64,000 bases of DNA. Source: Rhodeus uyekii. Lineage: Eukaryota; Chordata; Actinopteri; Cypriniformes; Acheilognathidae. The position numbers and the translations under genes are program-made. The notes beneath the pieces are model-generated. The model did not search any database. It was not told the origin of the DNA and worked only from the letters and a program-made list of their open reading frames with translations. The stretch lies in contig JAWRVZ010000095.1 in the NCBI GenBank assembly GCA_037043235.1, positions 667,001 to 731,000 of the forward strand, given 5' to 3'. This document shows positions 25,281 to 37,805 of this stretch, piece after piece. Every line of letters begins with the position of its first letter. Position 1 is the stretch's first letter.

Positions 25281-25875
25281 CAATCGTTTATATTTCATTA
25301 AGCGTAAAGAGTTTTGTAGTTCTTAAAGTCATCATTGTCATTTGCTCTTTAATGCGAAAAAAATATACAAAAATCACATTTGTTTAATTGTCAATGTCTT
25401 GATGCAAAAAATATCATAATTTCTTTGGAAAATGTAACAATTTTGTCTTTGGAGTAAATCTACTGTCCCTTCATGGCCTCAATCGTAGTTGCTTTTGAGA
25501 CATTAGGTGATGTTTTATTCCTCTGTAAGTAAACCGTAGGGTTTATCACGGTTTATCACCCCATCCATTGCATTGAGCAGACTGGATGTTTGTAATGCGG
25601 TTGCTGATTTCTGCCCCCTTGTGTGGACCTCTGGGAACATGCTTTCTAAACATCTTAATTATTTGTGGTATTTAGAAAAAAAACTGGTCGCAGCATATAA
25701 TTTCTGTGTTCTGGGATGTATGCGGTAGTGTCACACCAGTGTTGTCTCTCAGCATTCCTGTCAATTGCAACACAACATTTTGATGCTCATTTCCGTTTCA
25801 TGTAAGCCCTGGAACATGTTCTCACACTACCAGTTTAAAGACTGGACACGTCTACTCATTCTTGATTATTACACA

Positions 25876-26300
25876 CTGCCTGGCCAAAAACAAAAGGTCA
25901 CTGTTTGGATTTAGTTAAGCAAATTCTTAAGAGTGAATGATATGATTATTATGTTTCTAGTATGTTATATGTTTGGCTTCAGTTCTTCTAACCCTAGTTG
26001 ATGGAACATGTAGATTTTCATTTCTTAAACAACCATGTTTGAAGACACGTCATGACAACGTCAAGAATTTGGGATGTGCGACTGTACAGAGTGACTCTTG
26101 TCACTGATGCAAATAACATCACAATATTTATTTCCATTAAGAATGTGCCAATTTTTGGGCAAGAGTCCAGCACTCTGTACAGTGTCCTCCAGCACATCCC
26201 AAAGACTTTCAGTGATTTAAGGTCTGGAATCATGTGTGAAAGTGATTCTTCATGCCGTCTCCCTGCAGGGCAGTCCATTGTTCATGAATGTAGTGGCATC
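25876..26300. mobile_element. Tc1-like transposon fragment with an internal inverted repeat
   Basis: CACTGCCTGGCCAAAAACAA is a terminus I associate with fish Tc1-like elements. CAGCACATCCCAAAGACTTT (about 26190) resembles the coding-region motif of Tc1 transposases. TTTGGGATGTGC...TGTACAGAGTG at about 26070 and its inverse at about 26175-26205 form a hairpin. No transposase frame is intact. Confidence 0.45.
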
Positions 26301-26794
26301 ATCAAGAATAACGAACCACAGTGAATTATGTAGCAAGTAAAAATGTTTCAAAATGATCTAATATTCAACCCTTACATTATTTTCCGCTCATTTTTACCCA
26401 AAGTGGATTTTCTTTTTCTTATTGAATTATACTGTCTAGTTAATGTTATCGCATATATATAATTTCTTATTATGCTGTGTTATTGCCAAATATTGGATTC
26501 AATCCTTTATCAAGTTGTTTTCTTTCTATTAGGACAGATGTTAATAGAAGTTAACAGATCATAGACGTTTATGCACCTCAGTTTTTCTACACTCAAATCT
26601 GCGGTTCTTAAGCTCGATCTGTTTTCAGTCCGCTCCAAAAAACCGAAACCTAATTGAAAGAGAGCAAGTTGACAAAAAGATTGAATTCAATATCTGTTAG
26701 TGATAAAGCATAATGAGAGTAGTTTAAAAGGCTGTTAATTTTTGACCCGTAACACCAAATTAGGAAAATAGATTTTCATAGCAGAAAGGTTAAA

Positions 26795-26945
26795 TTACTT
26801 TACCCGAAAACAAAAATTCTGCCATTATTACTCATCCTCATGTCATTCTAAACCTGTGAGACTTTCAATGAATTAAAGTCTTATGGGTTTGGAACGACAT
26901 GAGGGTGAGTAATAGTGACACTTTTTTTGTTTTTGAGTGAACGCA
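26795..26945. repeat. Palindromic MITE-like repeat
   Basis: TACTCATCCTCATGTCATTC and AACGACATGAGGGTGAGTAA form inverted arms about 50 bases apart. This is the fish MITE pattern also seen at 29335-29748. Confidence 0.55.
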
Positions 26946-28411
26946 AGCTGTGTGTGTGTGAAAAGTTTTGTAAAATTCATCACTAGAATAATTCAGTCCA
27001 CTGTGTTCAGATGTGCTGAATCTGTGTCCATGTGTTTGAAATGTGCCACTTGGAGGCAGTGTTATACAACTTCATCAAGCAACTAATATTCCAGTTCTTT
27101 CTGCTCTGTTCATGAATTCTGACATAAACTCTAGTCACTTAGGAAATAGTTTGCCTTTCGTTTGATTCTCATTCCCCTGAAGGAGTTCAGAGTGCTAATT
27201 AACGTGCTTTCGCTGATGAGCGTTGTTAACTGCCAAGTTAAATCATCTCAAGGTCATGAAGGCCGCTTCTCCTTCAAATCTGTATTAATGCCATGTGTTC
27301 AGCAGAAGGTCACGGTGTCTTCTGCGTCTCTGCTCAGGATGTGTTTGTAACCTGCTCTCTTGCCAGGAAATTCACCTGAGGTCTCTACTTATAAGGTTGA
27401 TATAGCAACGGCGAGGAGTGTTTGTTAAGGACCGGTATCGGGCAGGAATCCCTTGATGAGACGCGCTCAGGTTCTGCCGTTGTACTGCCTAATTAGATCA
27501 TTGTAAAAACAAGAAGAATAGTCTGTAGAATGAAGGGTTGAGCTGCCTGTTCATTTGCAGGCACATACGAGGGAATATAAATGCACCCATCCATTATTTA
27601 AAATGGTTCAAACATATTGTGAATATTACCAATTAAATGTAAAAATATTGTGTTATACTAGTAAAATTAATAAAACAAATTAAATAATTGTTCAAGCAAA
27701 TCATAAATAAAAAAATCAAGCAACAGAATAAATAAAAACAAATGATACAAACACGTTTCAACTTGACATATTTTTTAAATAAATTTGTTACATTTACCTC
27801 CTTAAAACTATATATTACTTATCAAATTTCTATGATTATTTGTTTATGATTATATTGTTTAGTTAATGATTTAATTTGTCCATTACAATCATTGTTCAAA
27901 TTCTAACAGCATGTAATAAATAAAAGCATTTAATAGAGTAACTTATTTACAGCCTTTTATTAGAAAAACTGAAATCACTGTATTTGTTCTTTTGTTATTT
28001 CTAGAAATAATTGATTTAAACCTTATATATCCGTCTTAAGCACTTGCGTTTTGAGTTGTCAGAACAGCTATACTGTAGAAGTATACCTGCTTTCCTTTCA
28101 ATTCCTTGTTTATAAGAGTTCTGTGAGTTTTGCATGCTTTATATATATCTGAAGTGCATCGTTACGTTTCCCGCCGTGTTTGTGACATTCATGAGCTTAC
28201 AGGAAAAATCTGATTGCATGCTATAAAATATGTCTCAAGAATGACAGCAGGAGCGAAGAGGTGTCTGCCAAGCAAATCACCAGGAATGTGAATATGAAGT
28301 CAGTGCAGTTGTCATCTGATCGAGGACACAGTCTGCTGGACGATGCTTCTCTTGTGTAAGATGGTATCTGCTTCATTACCTCCAGTACCGCGGCCCATTT
28401 GCCTCGTATAT

Positions 28412-28421
28412 CCAAATAAGG
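28412..28421 (+). promoter_or_regulatory. CArG box (SRF-type site) upstream of candidate exon 1b
   Basis: CCAAATAAGG fits CC(A/T)6GG exactly. It lies 185 bases before the first ATG of the candidate alternative exon, in a locally GC-rich patch (GTACCGCGGCCC, GGGGAGCCGCC). SRF binding is inferred from the motif only. Confidence 0.4.
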
Positions 28422-28596
28422 GGAGCCGCCGACCTGACCAAAGACATGATCCCTCGTTCTTCCTCAAACTGCTACTGGCTCGCACTCTGTCCCCCCCCCC
28501 CCCTCTCTCTCTCTCCCTCTCTTTCTCTCTTGCTCGTCCTTTGGCATCTGTAGTCCATCGGGAAAAACGTAAAGACACTACGCATTATTTTGGACC

Positions 28597-28643
28597 ATGC
28601 TTGACGATGGATCGTCTGACTTTATTGAGAATCTTTGCGCACA
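28597..28643 (+). CDS. Candidate alternative first coding exon 1b of plce1
   Basis: Two ATGs precede a strong donor, GCGCACA|GTAAGT, at 28643/28644. From ATG 28607 the frame is MDRLTLLRIFAH plus one base (phase 1). Joined to the exon at 50955 it reads through as ...FAHKRQLCSSMAN, in frame with the RasGEF part. It cannot join the phase 0 exon at 39879 in frame. ATG 28597 is in phase 2 and would not fit. Upstream are a polypyrimidine run (28490-28530), a GC-rich patch and a CArG box. A different N-terminus from an internal promoter is known for mammalian PLCE1; that this is such an exon is inference from splice phase and context. Confidence 0.35.
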
Positions 28644-29334
28644 GTAAGTTTATTCTTGCATGGACTTTTGTTTGAAATGTCTATTTTAGTAATGAAGCCT
28701 TGCTCTTGCTCTTAGTTCTGCTGGCGTTTTGTCCCATTCATGTTCGTAACGTGATCTTTCTGTCGTGAGGCTGCAGAACAGGGCTTGAGTGTGACATCAT
28801 GAGAAACAGGATGAGATAACAGCATCCCGCAGAGAACCTCATTTCTTCATAATAAGTTCCAGCTTTACTCGGTCACACTGCGCTTGTAGCTCTACAGTAC
28901 TGGAGGACATTCAGATGTTCACAACCCCTTTTAATATCTCAAAAAAACATATTTAACATTTGAAGCGTCGGGTTGGCGTTTCATGACTTTTCCGAGCCTC
29001 GTGAGAAGTGATTATCAACAAAATGTCAAGTTGATAACGTTAATAACGCATCGGTGAAAAATGTTGCATTGCTCGGTGTCTCGGAGATGCCGTTCACTCC
29101 TCCTGGTTATTGAATTTGATTTATTTGATCCTTTTTCTTTATTTTCTACAGTGGGTCTCAGCTCTCTGTATAACATCCCAAATGCGCGTGTGTGAGTGAG
29201 CGACTAATTTATGGTAAACCAGAGGCATGAAACTGTAATAGTGTCAAACCCGACAGGGTCAGAGGATCATACCAGTTACAATGGAAAGGGACAATTAGAG
29301 GTTAATTTCAAAATTACTGTCATTATTTAATTTA

Positions 29335-29748
29335 GAGGGATAGTTCACCTAAAAATGAAGTTTCACCCTCATACTTTTCCAAACTTGTAACAATTTCTTT
29401 GCTATTTAGTTCAAGCCAGTAGGCTCCAATGCTGTTTATATACTTTATTATTTGTCACAGTTATATTGTATTGGAAACTATTTGAAATGCTGGTTATTCA
29501 TGTGAAATGTCAAACTGGCAATTGCATTTATGCGTTAACTATAAATAATAGTTGGGAAAAAGGATCAAATTAGATGAATAAAATGGCAAGAAGTGCAAAA
29601 AAAGAAAAGCGTACATTACAAGGCAGTAACAGATTGTTAACACGTTCTTATGCTCCGCAGAAGAAAGTCAGTCATACAGGTGTGGAGTGATGTTAGGGTG
29701 AGTAAATGATGACTGAATTGTCATTTTAGGGTGAACTATCCTTTCAGT
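29335..29748. mobile_element. MITE with GGATAGTTCACC inverted termini
   Basis: AGGGATAGTTCACCTAAAAA on the left and TTTTAGGGTGAACTATCCTT on the right are inverted repeats. The interior keeps GTGAGTAAATGATGACTGAA and CACCCTCATACTTTTCCAAA, hallmarks of a very abundant fish repeat. It has no coding content. Confidence 0.75.
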
Positions 29749-30786
29749 CTCAACAGACCCGGGCTGGAGTATAAACACACCGTACAAATAGTGTGTGATC
29801 TCTGGCTCTCTTTAAGCATTCGTGTTGTGTACACGTGCTGAAAGCACACAAATGCACAGGCCAGGGAACTGTGATAAGCGATCGTAGAGCGATCGTCCTG
29901 GGGTTTGTTGAGATGGCCCCATGTGAAATTCAGCAGGAGATCGTGAAGTGGTCGGCCCCACCTCTCTCTCTCTCTCCCTGCCGTCCTCCACTGACATCGG
30001 GGTCACTGAGCGCTCTTTAACGGCCTGGTCCTGCCTCCTGCGGCACATCCACGCTAAATCTCACATGTGACTCTTACACAATGAAAGCTGCTGTGAACCT
30101 AGTGTTCAGGGGCCCAGGGATCAATCGAAGGATTTGCAAGGAGTTCTGTGAGTACTTTTCCTTAACGTGACGCTTTGCAAATATTGAATTTTTGTTAAGA
30201 AAGCACCACTTTATAATGTCAGTCAGAGATTATTATTAACCGCAGGCTGAGTCTGAATGCAACTTGGATTGTTTAAGGATTGCTATTGAAATGGGAAAAT
30301 CAGTTAACGAAATCTGCAAGATTTTCTCTTTCCAGAGATGCGTGAGATTTGACTGTCAGCAGTCATTGTTAAGTGTGCAGTGTGCTGAGCGGATTTAGGG
30401 TCCCCCTGTGGTTCAGTTGAATTGTGGGAACTGGTCTCTCTATTGTCACCCAGTGGTGCTGGTTGTAGCCGTTGACTCTCTCTGTGTTCGTCTGTGACGA
30501 TGAGGGAGCATTTTTTGGTGTCAGACTCTTGTATGGTGGCCATTGTTTCTCAGCGTGACGACAGCAGTGCAGTGACGGACAGTCCATTCCCAGCGTTCCC
30601 CAACAAAGATTGAGAACTGAAGATAAAAACAATCCCAAGACTAAAGCGTTAGGTGCACAAACCCACATTCTTTTTCTCTTTTTCTAGATATATTATACAT
30701 ATTTGATCAAGTATCGTCTTCAACTGCCATGAAAAGTAGCTAATTTTAAAATAACTTGGCTAATTATTAAAATCACACCAATCATT

Positions 30787-30942
30787 TTACATTTACTTTT
30801 ATGCATTTGGCGGATGTTTTTATCCAAAGCAACTTGCATTCAAGAAACGCATTAAATCAGTTGTTGCTTTCCCAGGGATCGAACCCATGACCTTGGTGTT
30901 GTAAGCACCAGTGCTCTACTGATTGAGCTACAGGAATACAGC
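30787..30942 (-). repeat. tRNA-derived SINE-like repeat, copy 3
   Basis: The minus strand shows CCTGTAGCTCAATCAGTAGA (A-box-like head) and GGTTCGATCCC (B-box-like), followed by the tail ending in GCCAAATGCATAAAAG. It is the most complete head in the window. Confidence 0.75.
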
Positions 30943-32149
30943 AATAATATGAAGATGTTAGCATAAATACATTTTGCTAATTTGTATATAATCAATGGTT
31001 TCATTTATGTATAACTGACATATATGTATTACATTGTTTATTAGACTGTTATATAATTATATATACGTATACGTGTATATGTGTTCAGTTCAAAAACCCT
31101 TTAATATTTGTTTCTGTATCCGTTTTAATGTGCCAGCTTGATGCTCATCTGTATTCCATTTTATATTTTGATCATTTGTATTTGGACAAAATAACAAGGT
31201 TTAATAAAATTGGATGTTGAAGACCAACATTTTCTGAAGGTTAAGCATTATTGTACCCTTCACCTAAATACTAAACAAAGCCAATATTTGCCATAAAAGT
31301 GAGAGTAATGTGGTTTGGACCAGTCAGGGTTCCTCCCATTGTTGCACTCCCAGTAGTTTCTCTGAGAATGAGCCGTCAGGTGTACGGATCGTCCAGTATG
31401 ACAGCTGGAATCTCCTGAATGAGACCGGATCATAAACAGTCACTTCACAGCAACAGAAATCGCCAAAACTGGAGCTCCGCCACAAGCTCTTGAACGCACA
31501 TATCGGCCCAGTCATGTTGCCATAAGTGATTTTCCTCATAAGAAAACATACACTTCTCTTCATGCTTTCTGAGGCTGTTTTATTAGCTGGATGCCAGATA
31601 GGGGGATATACTTTTCTCACTTTCGAGTGCTTGATAAATGCCGTGGTCCTTATGCACAGAAGACTTTATGTAACCGTGTCTCTCTCACAATAAGAAAATC
31701 GATATCAGCAAAGATATTTGTGTTTCGGTCTGTCCAAACAGAACCAGTTGAAAGCCAGCATTGTCTGGAAGAGAAGGCAACATTGGCGTGGATGCAAAAT
31801 ATTTAGTCAGTTCTGAAGAAGGCCAGACATCCATCCAGTGAGCGGGAGAGGGGGTCGTATAAGACTTCAGATCAGGACGAGATTTGGGATGGCGCTCTGC
31901 CTGGATGAAGGAAATTTAAAGCTGTTTGGTCTCTGGTCAGTCCTGCTCTTGAAAGCTTGCTCTCAGTCTTCCAAACAATAAAACAGAACAACATAATCTG
32001 TTCAGGAACCAAACACAAAGACCATTTGCAAAGTAAGTGAACAGTTTAATAGGCCTGAATGAAATATAATGCCTTATTAGCGTGACTGGATGATTCACAC
32101 ACATTTAATTTGGAGAGAATTCCTCTTTCTTATCAAAGAGGTGCTAACC

Positions 32150-32530
32150 TCCACAGATGATTGCTCTTGGCAGAATGTGTGTTACGCACGATTAATGCAT
32201 CGAGGAAGTTATTAGTATGTCCCTCGCGTACTAGACTGACTCATGGGCATTTATTGAAGGGCGAAGAAGCACCGAAATCTCAATACTGTTGTATCAGTTT
32301 GTCTATAAAACATATATTCCTGGACTGCCCAATTTTCTATGTTATGAGAAAGCACTTTTTTTCAGGGCAAACTTTTTAAAGAATCTTTTATAGAATTGTA
32401 TTGATTTTGTAAATGCGCTTGTTTTTGTTTTTTTCACTATATCGCATTTATGATATCATGTTAAATGTTGGATATGTAATTGCCGGAGATGCTGATATGG
32501 CAATAAACTCTAATATGTCCCTCAGGAATA
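32150..32530 (+). pseudogene. LINE ORF2 C-terminal remnant
   Basis: Frame 32161-32379 reads CPSRTRLTHGHLLKGEEAPK, then a Cys pair and SIKHIFLDCPIF. This resembles the RLTHGxLL...C..C...VKHIL..CP tail that follows the RNase H/RT region of some fish non-LTR retrotransposons. Stops follow. The family call is from memory. Confidence 0.5.
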
Positions 32531-33806
32531 TGGCAACGTCTGGTGCTGTATTGTCTGCTTTTAATACAATGAAGGCCAACGGTGGGGGCAAAAGTGAGGT
32601 TTCAGCTTAAACGCAAGTACTGGGATTTATTGGCAAGCTCACAAGTTGAGCTTTCAAGCTGTTACTTAAGCTTTCACTGCGAGGCAGATTAAAGGCCTTG
32701 ATGAAGATGTTTGGCATGCTTCGTTTAGGGGTGAAAATTAGTTACCGTATATAAAATACCTTTGTTGGCAAATATCCTGACACTGCTGAGATTGATGTTT
32801 ATATGAATGTGTAAATATGTGCTGTGCGGATTCCTCTCAAAAACTAAATAAATGCACATAAAAAATGACAGAAAACAGAGAAAGGAGAAAACAGCAGTCG
32901 AGAAAGCATCTGATGGTAGCTTGCAGGTTTGAACTTTACTTGGAAAGTGTAGTGTGTGTGTGTGTGGATATACTGCTTCTATGTAAACCAGAGCTTTTGG
33001 CTTATTTTTGTTTATTTATTTAAAAGACTGGTTGGTTACCAGTTGGTTACATGTTATGATTTTAATTCCAATTGGAAAATCCTACATATATCGACCAAAT
33101 TAAAAGATACGCACATTTCTCTCAGAACACTGTCAGAATCCTCAACTGAAAAACGTTTACTTGCGAGTCAGATTGTCCATGGACACCCCCATACACCCTG
33201 ACCTCTGGTCCTGATTTGGCCCCTCTTCGCTGTAACCCTAGACCACCCTGCATGTGCCGCTTCCCTGCAAACAGGCTCCATTGACCCTCTTCACCTAGCT
33301 TGCGTGTGACAGCTGCAGCGATTGGGTCACGTAACGCTTGCTCTCCGTGTGCTGTGGATCTTCAGGTCACCCGTATCATCCGTGCTGAGTCATTATGCCC
33401 GAGTGCAGCTCTGACAGCAAGTGTTCTGGGTGAATAAATCAAACCCACTTCCAGTCAATAGATTCGCTGACAGTTCGCGGTTCATTAGCGGTAGATTAAT
33501 GCACAGCATTACAGTTAAGACGAGATACAGGATGTGACAGGCTGCGGAGTAAATACACTGATTAGATGTGTGTCACTGTTGTCATGGGCTTTTTACACAG
33601 AGGGGACAGAACACATCAAAAGAAGGCTTGATTAATGTGCAAATTCAGCTTTATCATGCAAATGAAATGTTCAGTCAACGGAATTTGATTTTAGTTGGGG
33701 CAAAAGTAATATATTTTATGGTATCTGGTCTAAATATGGAAGCCTGTTTGTAACTTTTAAAATAAAAATTGTATTTGTGAGCTAAAATATTTTAAAATGT
33801 ATCATG

Positions 33807-33810
<4 letters not shown>

Positions 33811-33856
<46 letters not shown>
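33811..33856. repeat. (TG)n(TA)n microsatellite
   Basis: About 17 TG units pass directly into six TA units. Further CA/TA-rich degenerate tracts follow to about 34020. Confidence 0.9.
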
Positions 33857-34923
33857 CCCACATACACACATTTAACATATAATACACATATAATACACAT
33901 ATACAAACATGTATTCACGTATGCATGTATACATGCATAAATACATATATACACACACACATACACAAAATATCTATCTATATAGGTGTGTGTGTGTGTG
34001 TATATGTTACATCACACACACAATAACCGTTATATTTCCTTTATTCTGAGGCGAAAGCAGGCTTTCACACGTAGCTGATTGAAAATGCGAACATTATGTA
34101 ATTATAATTTGCATTGTTGTTGTGGACACTTCGGTTCAGGCATGTGTTTGAAGTCAGCAGGCACTGGATGTGCTGAATACTCTATTCAGCTGTTGTGTGT
34201 CAGTCATTCTCAAGATATTTCGGCCGATCCTGTGTGTCTGGGACTGAGTCACACTGGCCGTCCCAGCTAGAGTTTCATCGCCTGTGCTGGACGTCTAACC
34301 AGTGACTCTGGATTAGTGGCTATAGAGATCTCAGCACATCAAGACCAGGTCAACGCTGAAGCTTTTACTGCTCGAGAACGGAGAGGCCTAAAAGAGACTC
34401 GAGTGATGCTATGGAATCTCATGGTCTGCGTAATGAATACTTTTTCAATGAAATCTGATTTAGATAATCATGACATAATGACATCAAACACTGAAGTGAT
34501 TTCATTTAGGTCCCGGCAGGGTAATTATAGTTAACTGAAAGTAAGACCATACAAGGCATTTTCCTTACTTGAAATAAAGTAAAATAAACATTAAGCTCCT
34601 GAGACGCACTGACCCGACCTCAGGCTTGACGTCACTTTGTTTACATTTAATGTATAGACTGCGGTCGAAAAAAGTGTTTAGTGTCGATCTACAGTATCTG
34701 TTTGACAGTATAGATGCTCCAGCAACAGTAATGTGTAATTTGTGTAATCTGTAAAAGCACTTTGTCCACAAAAGCGTGAAATATTGTCCATTGTTTACAT
34801 CAGATTTCGCCTGAACGTTCTGCTCTGTATCATCGCTCTTCATGAATTATACAATTTGTGCACCAATTATGTTGTAAAACTGAATCGTGTACATTACTCA
34901 CAAAACAAATGCATATTTTATTT

Positions 34924-34927
<4 letters not shown>

Positions 34928-34963
<36 letters not shown>
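34928..34963. repeat. (AT)18 microsatellite
   Basis: A run of alternating AT abuts the left break of the P1 element at 34964, replacing its expected terminal repeat. Confidence 0.9.
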
Positions 34964-34965
<2 letters not shown>

Positions 34966-35731
34966 CAAAACAGCATCGAGATAACCGATGACCGAGATAA
35001 CAACATATATTACAGATTTTCCCACATATAACCCGCAGACGCAGATAATCCACACACTCATATAGCCGTGAGTTTTGTGTAAAAAATCGTTGGCATAACC
35101 CGCACCCATAGATTGATGAACTTTTTTTCAGAGTCAGAATCAGAAGAAAAGAAAAAAGCAGTTTCTCCCGCTGCGCTGTGCAGCAGCTCGTCCCTGTAAG
35201 AACGAAAAATGAAAATGTATTGATGTACATGATGTGAGTTATTAAATGAGAATGTACATGCTCGTGTTTTTGGTGTCTTTTTACACAACGGTGTTGCTGT
35301 AAAAAAAAGCGATTTGTTTGATGAAGCGATCGGCATTCATCTAAAAAAAGTTACATATACTGTACTGTGTGTATGCTACAAAACAAAAGGCATTTGTAAA
35401 ACCACCACAATAAAAACCACCTTTGATTCTTGATACAAACCTTTAATTATATTCTCCAACAATGCAAACACAAAGATTGCTCACAAAATCACAAAAACAT
35501 GCGGGATGCTACAGCATGTTTTCCCTCAGACGAGATCAGCGACAGGGAGTGAACCGTGAGCGTACCGCGATCCACGTGCAACACAAACTCAGCGCATGCG
35601 CTGTGAACTAGCTACGAGATAACTATGAGAAGTGGCGAATTTGTCCCTCTATATTAGACTTTCGGCAATATAAAAGAATCGACATAACCCATAAGAAAAT
35701 GCTAAGACAAATACGGAGTTTGGTGGTTCTA
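34964..35731. mobile_element. P1 pogo-like element, inverted, with nested E4 fragment
   Basis: It begins GCAAAACAGCATCGAGATAA and ends AATACGGAGTTTGGTGGTTC, matching the interior of the 49342 copy in reverse orientation. An E4-type block, TTTTCCCACATATAACCCGC, with its associated CAGAATCAGAAGAAAAGAAA, lies inside at about 35012-35199. Confidence 0.7.
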
Positions 35732-36404
35732 TATATATATATGCATGTTATTTTATTAAATAAAATGTATAAAAAACAAGCTTATTTATTTTATTTGTTT
35801 CCAAGTCAACATTTGTTATTTTTGGTTTAGTTTAACTTGTTGTGCTAAATTAAGACAAAAATTGAAATAAAAATGAATAAAAACCAACGCATGTTTTTTT
35901 AATAACTTAAAATGACAAAAACAGAAAATTACTAAAACTTTTATTAAAATTAATGGAAAACATAAAAAATATGATTAGTACCAATACTAATAATATTGAT
36001 TTAAAAAAAAAATCTCAATTATGCTAAAATAACACTGTTCTGTTTAACATGATACAATTGAATGTGACGCATCAATGGTTTGTTTGTAAGCGGTGTTATG
36101 TTACATGTTATGAAGCTAAGTTCTGCCCAGAGACTGCCTCCATCTTCACAGGGCAGTTAGAGGTGACACACACACACACACACCTGCTCGTGCTGAGCTG
36201 AGCTGGAGTCAACGCTCGAGCATTTCATTTGCTCAAAGGAGTGAGAAGATTTTTAGAGCCAGACACTTTCTGCGGTTCTGTGGCTCTTGGCCGGGTTATT
36301 ACTTTCCTAAACTGATGGTTTTGACACGGACGGGCCAGCAACCATTTACAAATGCTCTAGTAACCAGCCAGAATACCTCAAAAATATACAGTAGCGACCA
36401 CCTT

Positions 36405-36555
36405 CACTCTTTTTAAAAAGAAGGGTTCTTCATTGGCATCCAAGGCAATAATGAAACCTTTCCATTCCGCTAAAAGTTCTTTATAGTTTTAAGAACTGTT
36501 CACTGAAAGGGAAACCAAAATATTTTTGGTAACCTATATCTTTAAGAGTGTGGCA
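36405..36555. repeat. MITE-like dispersed repeat
   Basis: CACTCTTTTTAAAAAGAAGG with GGGTTCTTCATTGGCATC and AACCTTTCCATTCCGCTAAA reaches TCTTTAAGAGTG, whose end inversely repeats the start. It resembles an abundant teleost repeat. Confidence 0.55.
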
Positions 36556-37637
36556 GCAACAACGAATCATATTGTCTTCTGAAAATTAGTATCTTGTTTG
36601 TATTTGCGCTGTTGATCTTGAAAGCTAAAGTGCGGGTGTCAGACTTCAGGCGGCTGGTGAACGTGCAGATTTTAGTCTCTGCGGCCCAGTTATGATCTGA
36701 CAAAGGCAGACTTAGCTTTTATCACAAGCAGAGCAGGAAACCCATCCCATTAAAGTGTAATTATAAAAGACCACAGCTCTACGGCTCAGGGAGGGGATCT
36801 GAGGACTGCCAATTCTGCAAAATCATTTTTCAGATAAGGAGGCAGTTTGCTTGGTGATGTAGTTTAACGTTTGGAAACAATGGGGCTCATTTCACAGGAG
36901 CGGTACTTGAAGTCCTGTGTGTTTGCACAGTTTCTACATCAGCCAGTGACGGATAACAGCCTTAGTATAGTATAATTTCATCCACATTATAGGTGCACTA
37001 TATAGCTTGTAAGGCAAACTACTGTACATAAAGCATAAAAGATGTTACTCAGATCTTTGAAGTATTGGAAATGAATGCAGACCCTGCATCTATAGAGATG
37101 CACTAAATGTGCATAATGTGTCCTAAAGAAGGTGCTGAAGGGATTTGCAAGTGATGGACATACAGTTACAGCAATACATTTGAACCAGTCAGATTCAGCA
37201 TTCAGACAGGGCATTCAGCATAACCAAACAATGGCAAGTTATAATAAATCATAGTGTGCTGTGAACGTGTACGTCCATTGGTTATCTGGGCTCTACATGA
37301 GAACTCGTTAATGACAAATCTCAAAGTGACATGAAATATTTAGAGATCAAGTGTTATAGTTGGTCGGCAGCAAGTCAAAGCTTTGCCTTTCAGGCTTACG
37401 ATGATGACATGGCTTTCATGTTCCAAGTTACGCAAGTCCTTGTCTTGATTGTGTATTTTTTTCTTGTTGTTGTGGTCTTGTCTTTGTTTGAAGTGAGAAA
37501 AATGAGACACGGAGCAATTGACTTGCTAAGCGCTATCAAGAATCTTTCATCCTGGTTGCTGTGGCAATAAGCTCCTTTATGCTTGGTGGAGAGCAAAGCA
37601 CTCGGTGCGTCCAATTAGAAACGTTAGCATCTCACCC

Positions 37638-37767
37638 TTGAAATATGCATCTGATGATTATTTTTCAGGCGCTCAACAAAACCCGAAGGTATTGAAACGT
37701 ATATGTGTTTTAATACCTTTGGGTTTTGTTGAGCCCCTTAAAAATAATCAGCAGATGCACATTTCAA
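37638..37767. repeat. Near-perfect 130-base palindrome (MITE hairpin)
   Basis: The left arm TTGAAATATGCATCTGATGA...AACAAAACCCGAAGGTATTG and the right arm TAATACCTTTGGGTTTTGTT...GCAGATGCACATTTCAA pair almost throughout, leaving a loop of about 10 bases. There is no coding content. Confidence 0.85.
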
Positions 37768-37805
37768 AATGAGTGTGTGTATGTGTGTATATATGTATAC
37801 ATATA

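Noticed and set aside
30081..30147. Possible alternative first exon (MKAAVNLVFRGPG... before GTGAGT)
   Set aside because: It ends in phase 1, but joining to the exon at 50955 makes TAA at the junction, and it does not fit the phase 0 exon at 39879.
30860..30935. Possible tRNA gene on the minus strand
   Set aside because: Only tRNA-like boxes within a SINE. The arms do not form a full cloverleaf, and the same sequence recurs elsewhere with a SINE tail.
34922..35230. Antisense ORF with an IYIYIYIY tail
   Set aside because: Translation of an AT microsatellite plus P1/E4 transposon sequence.
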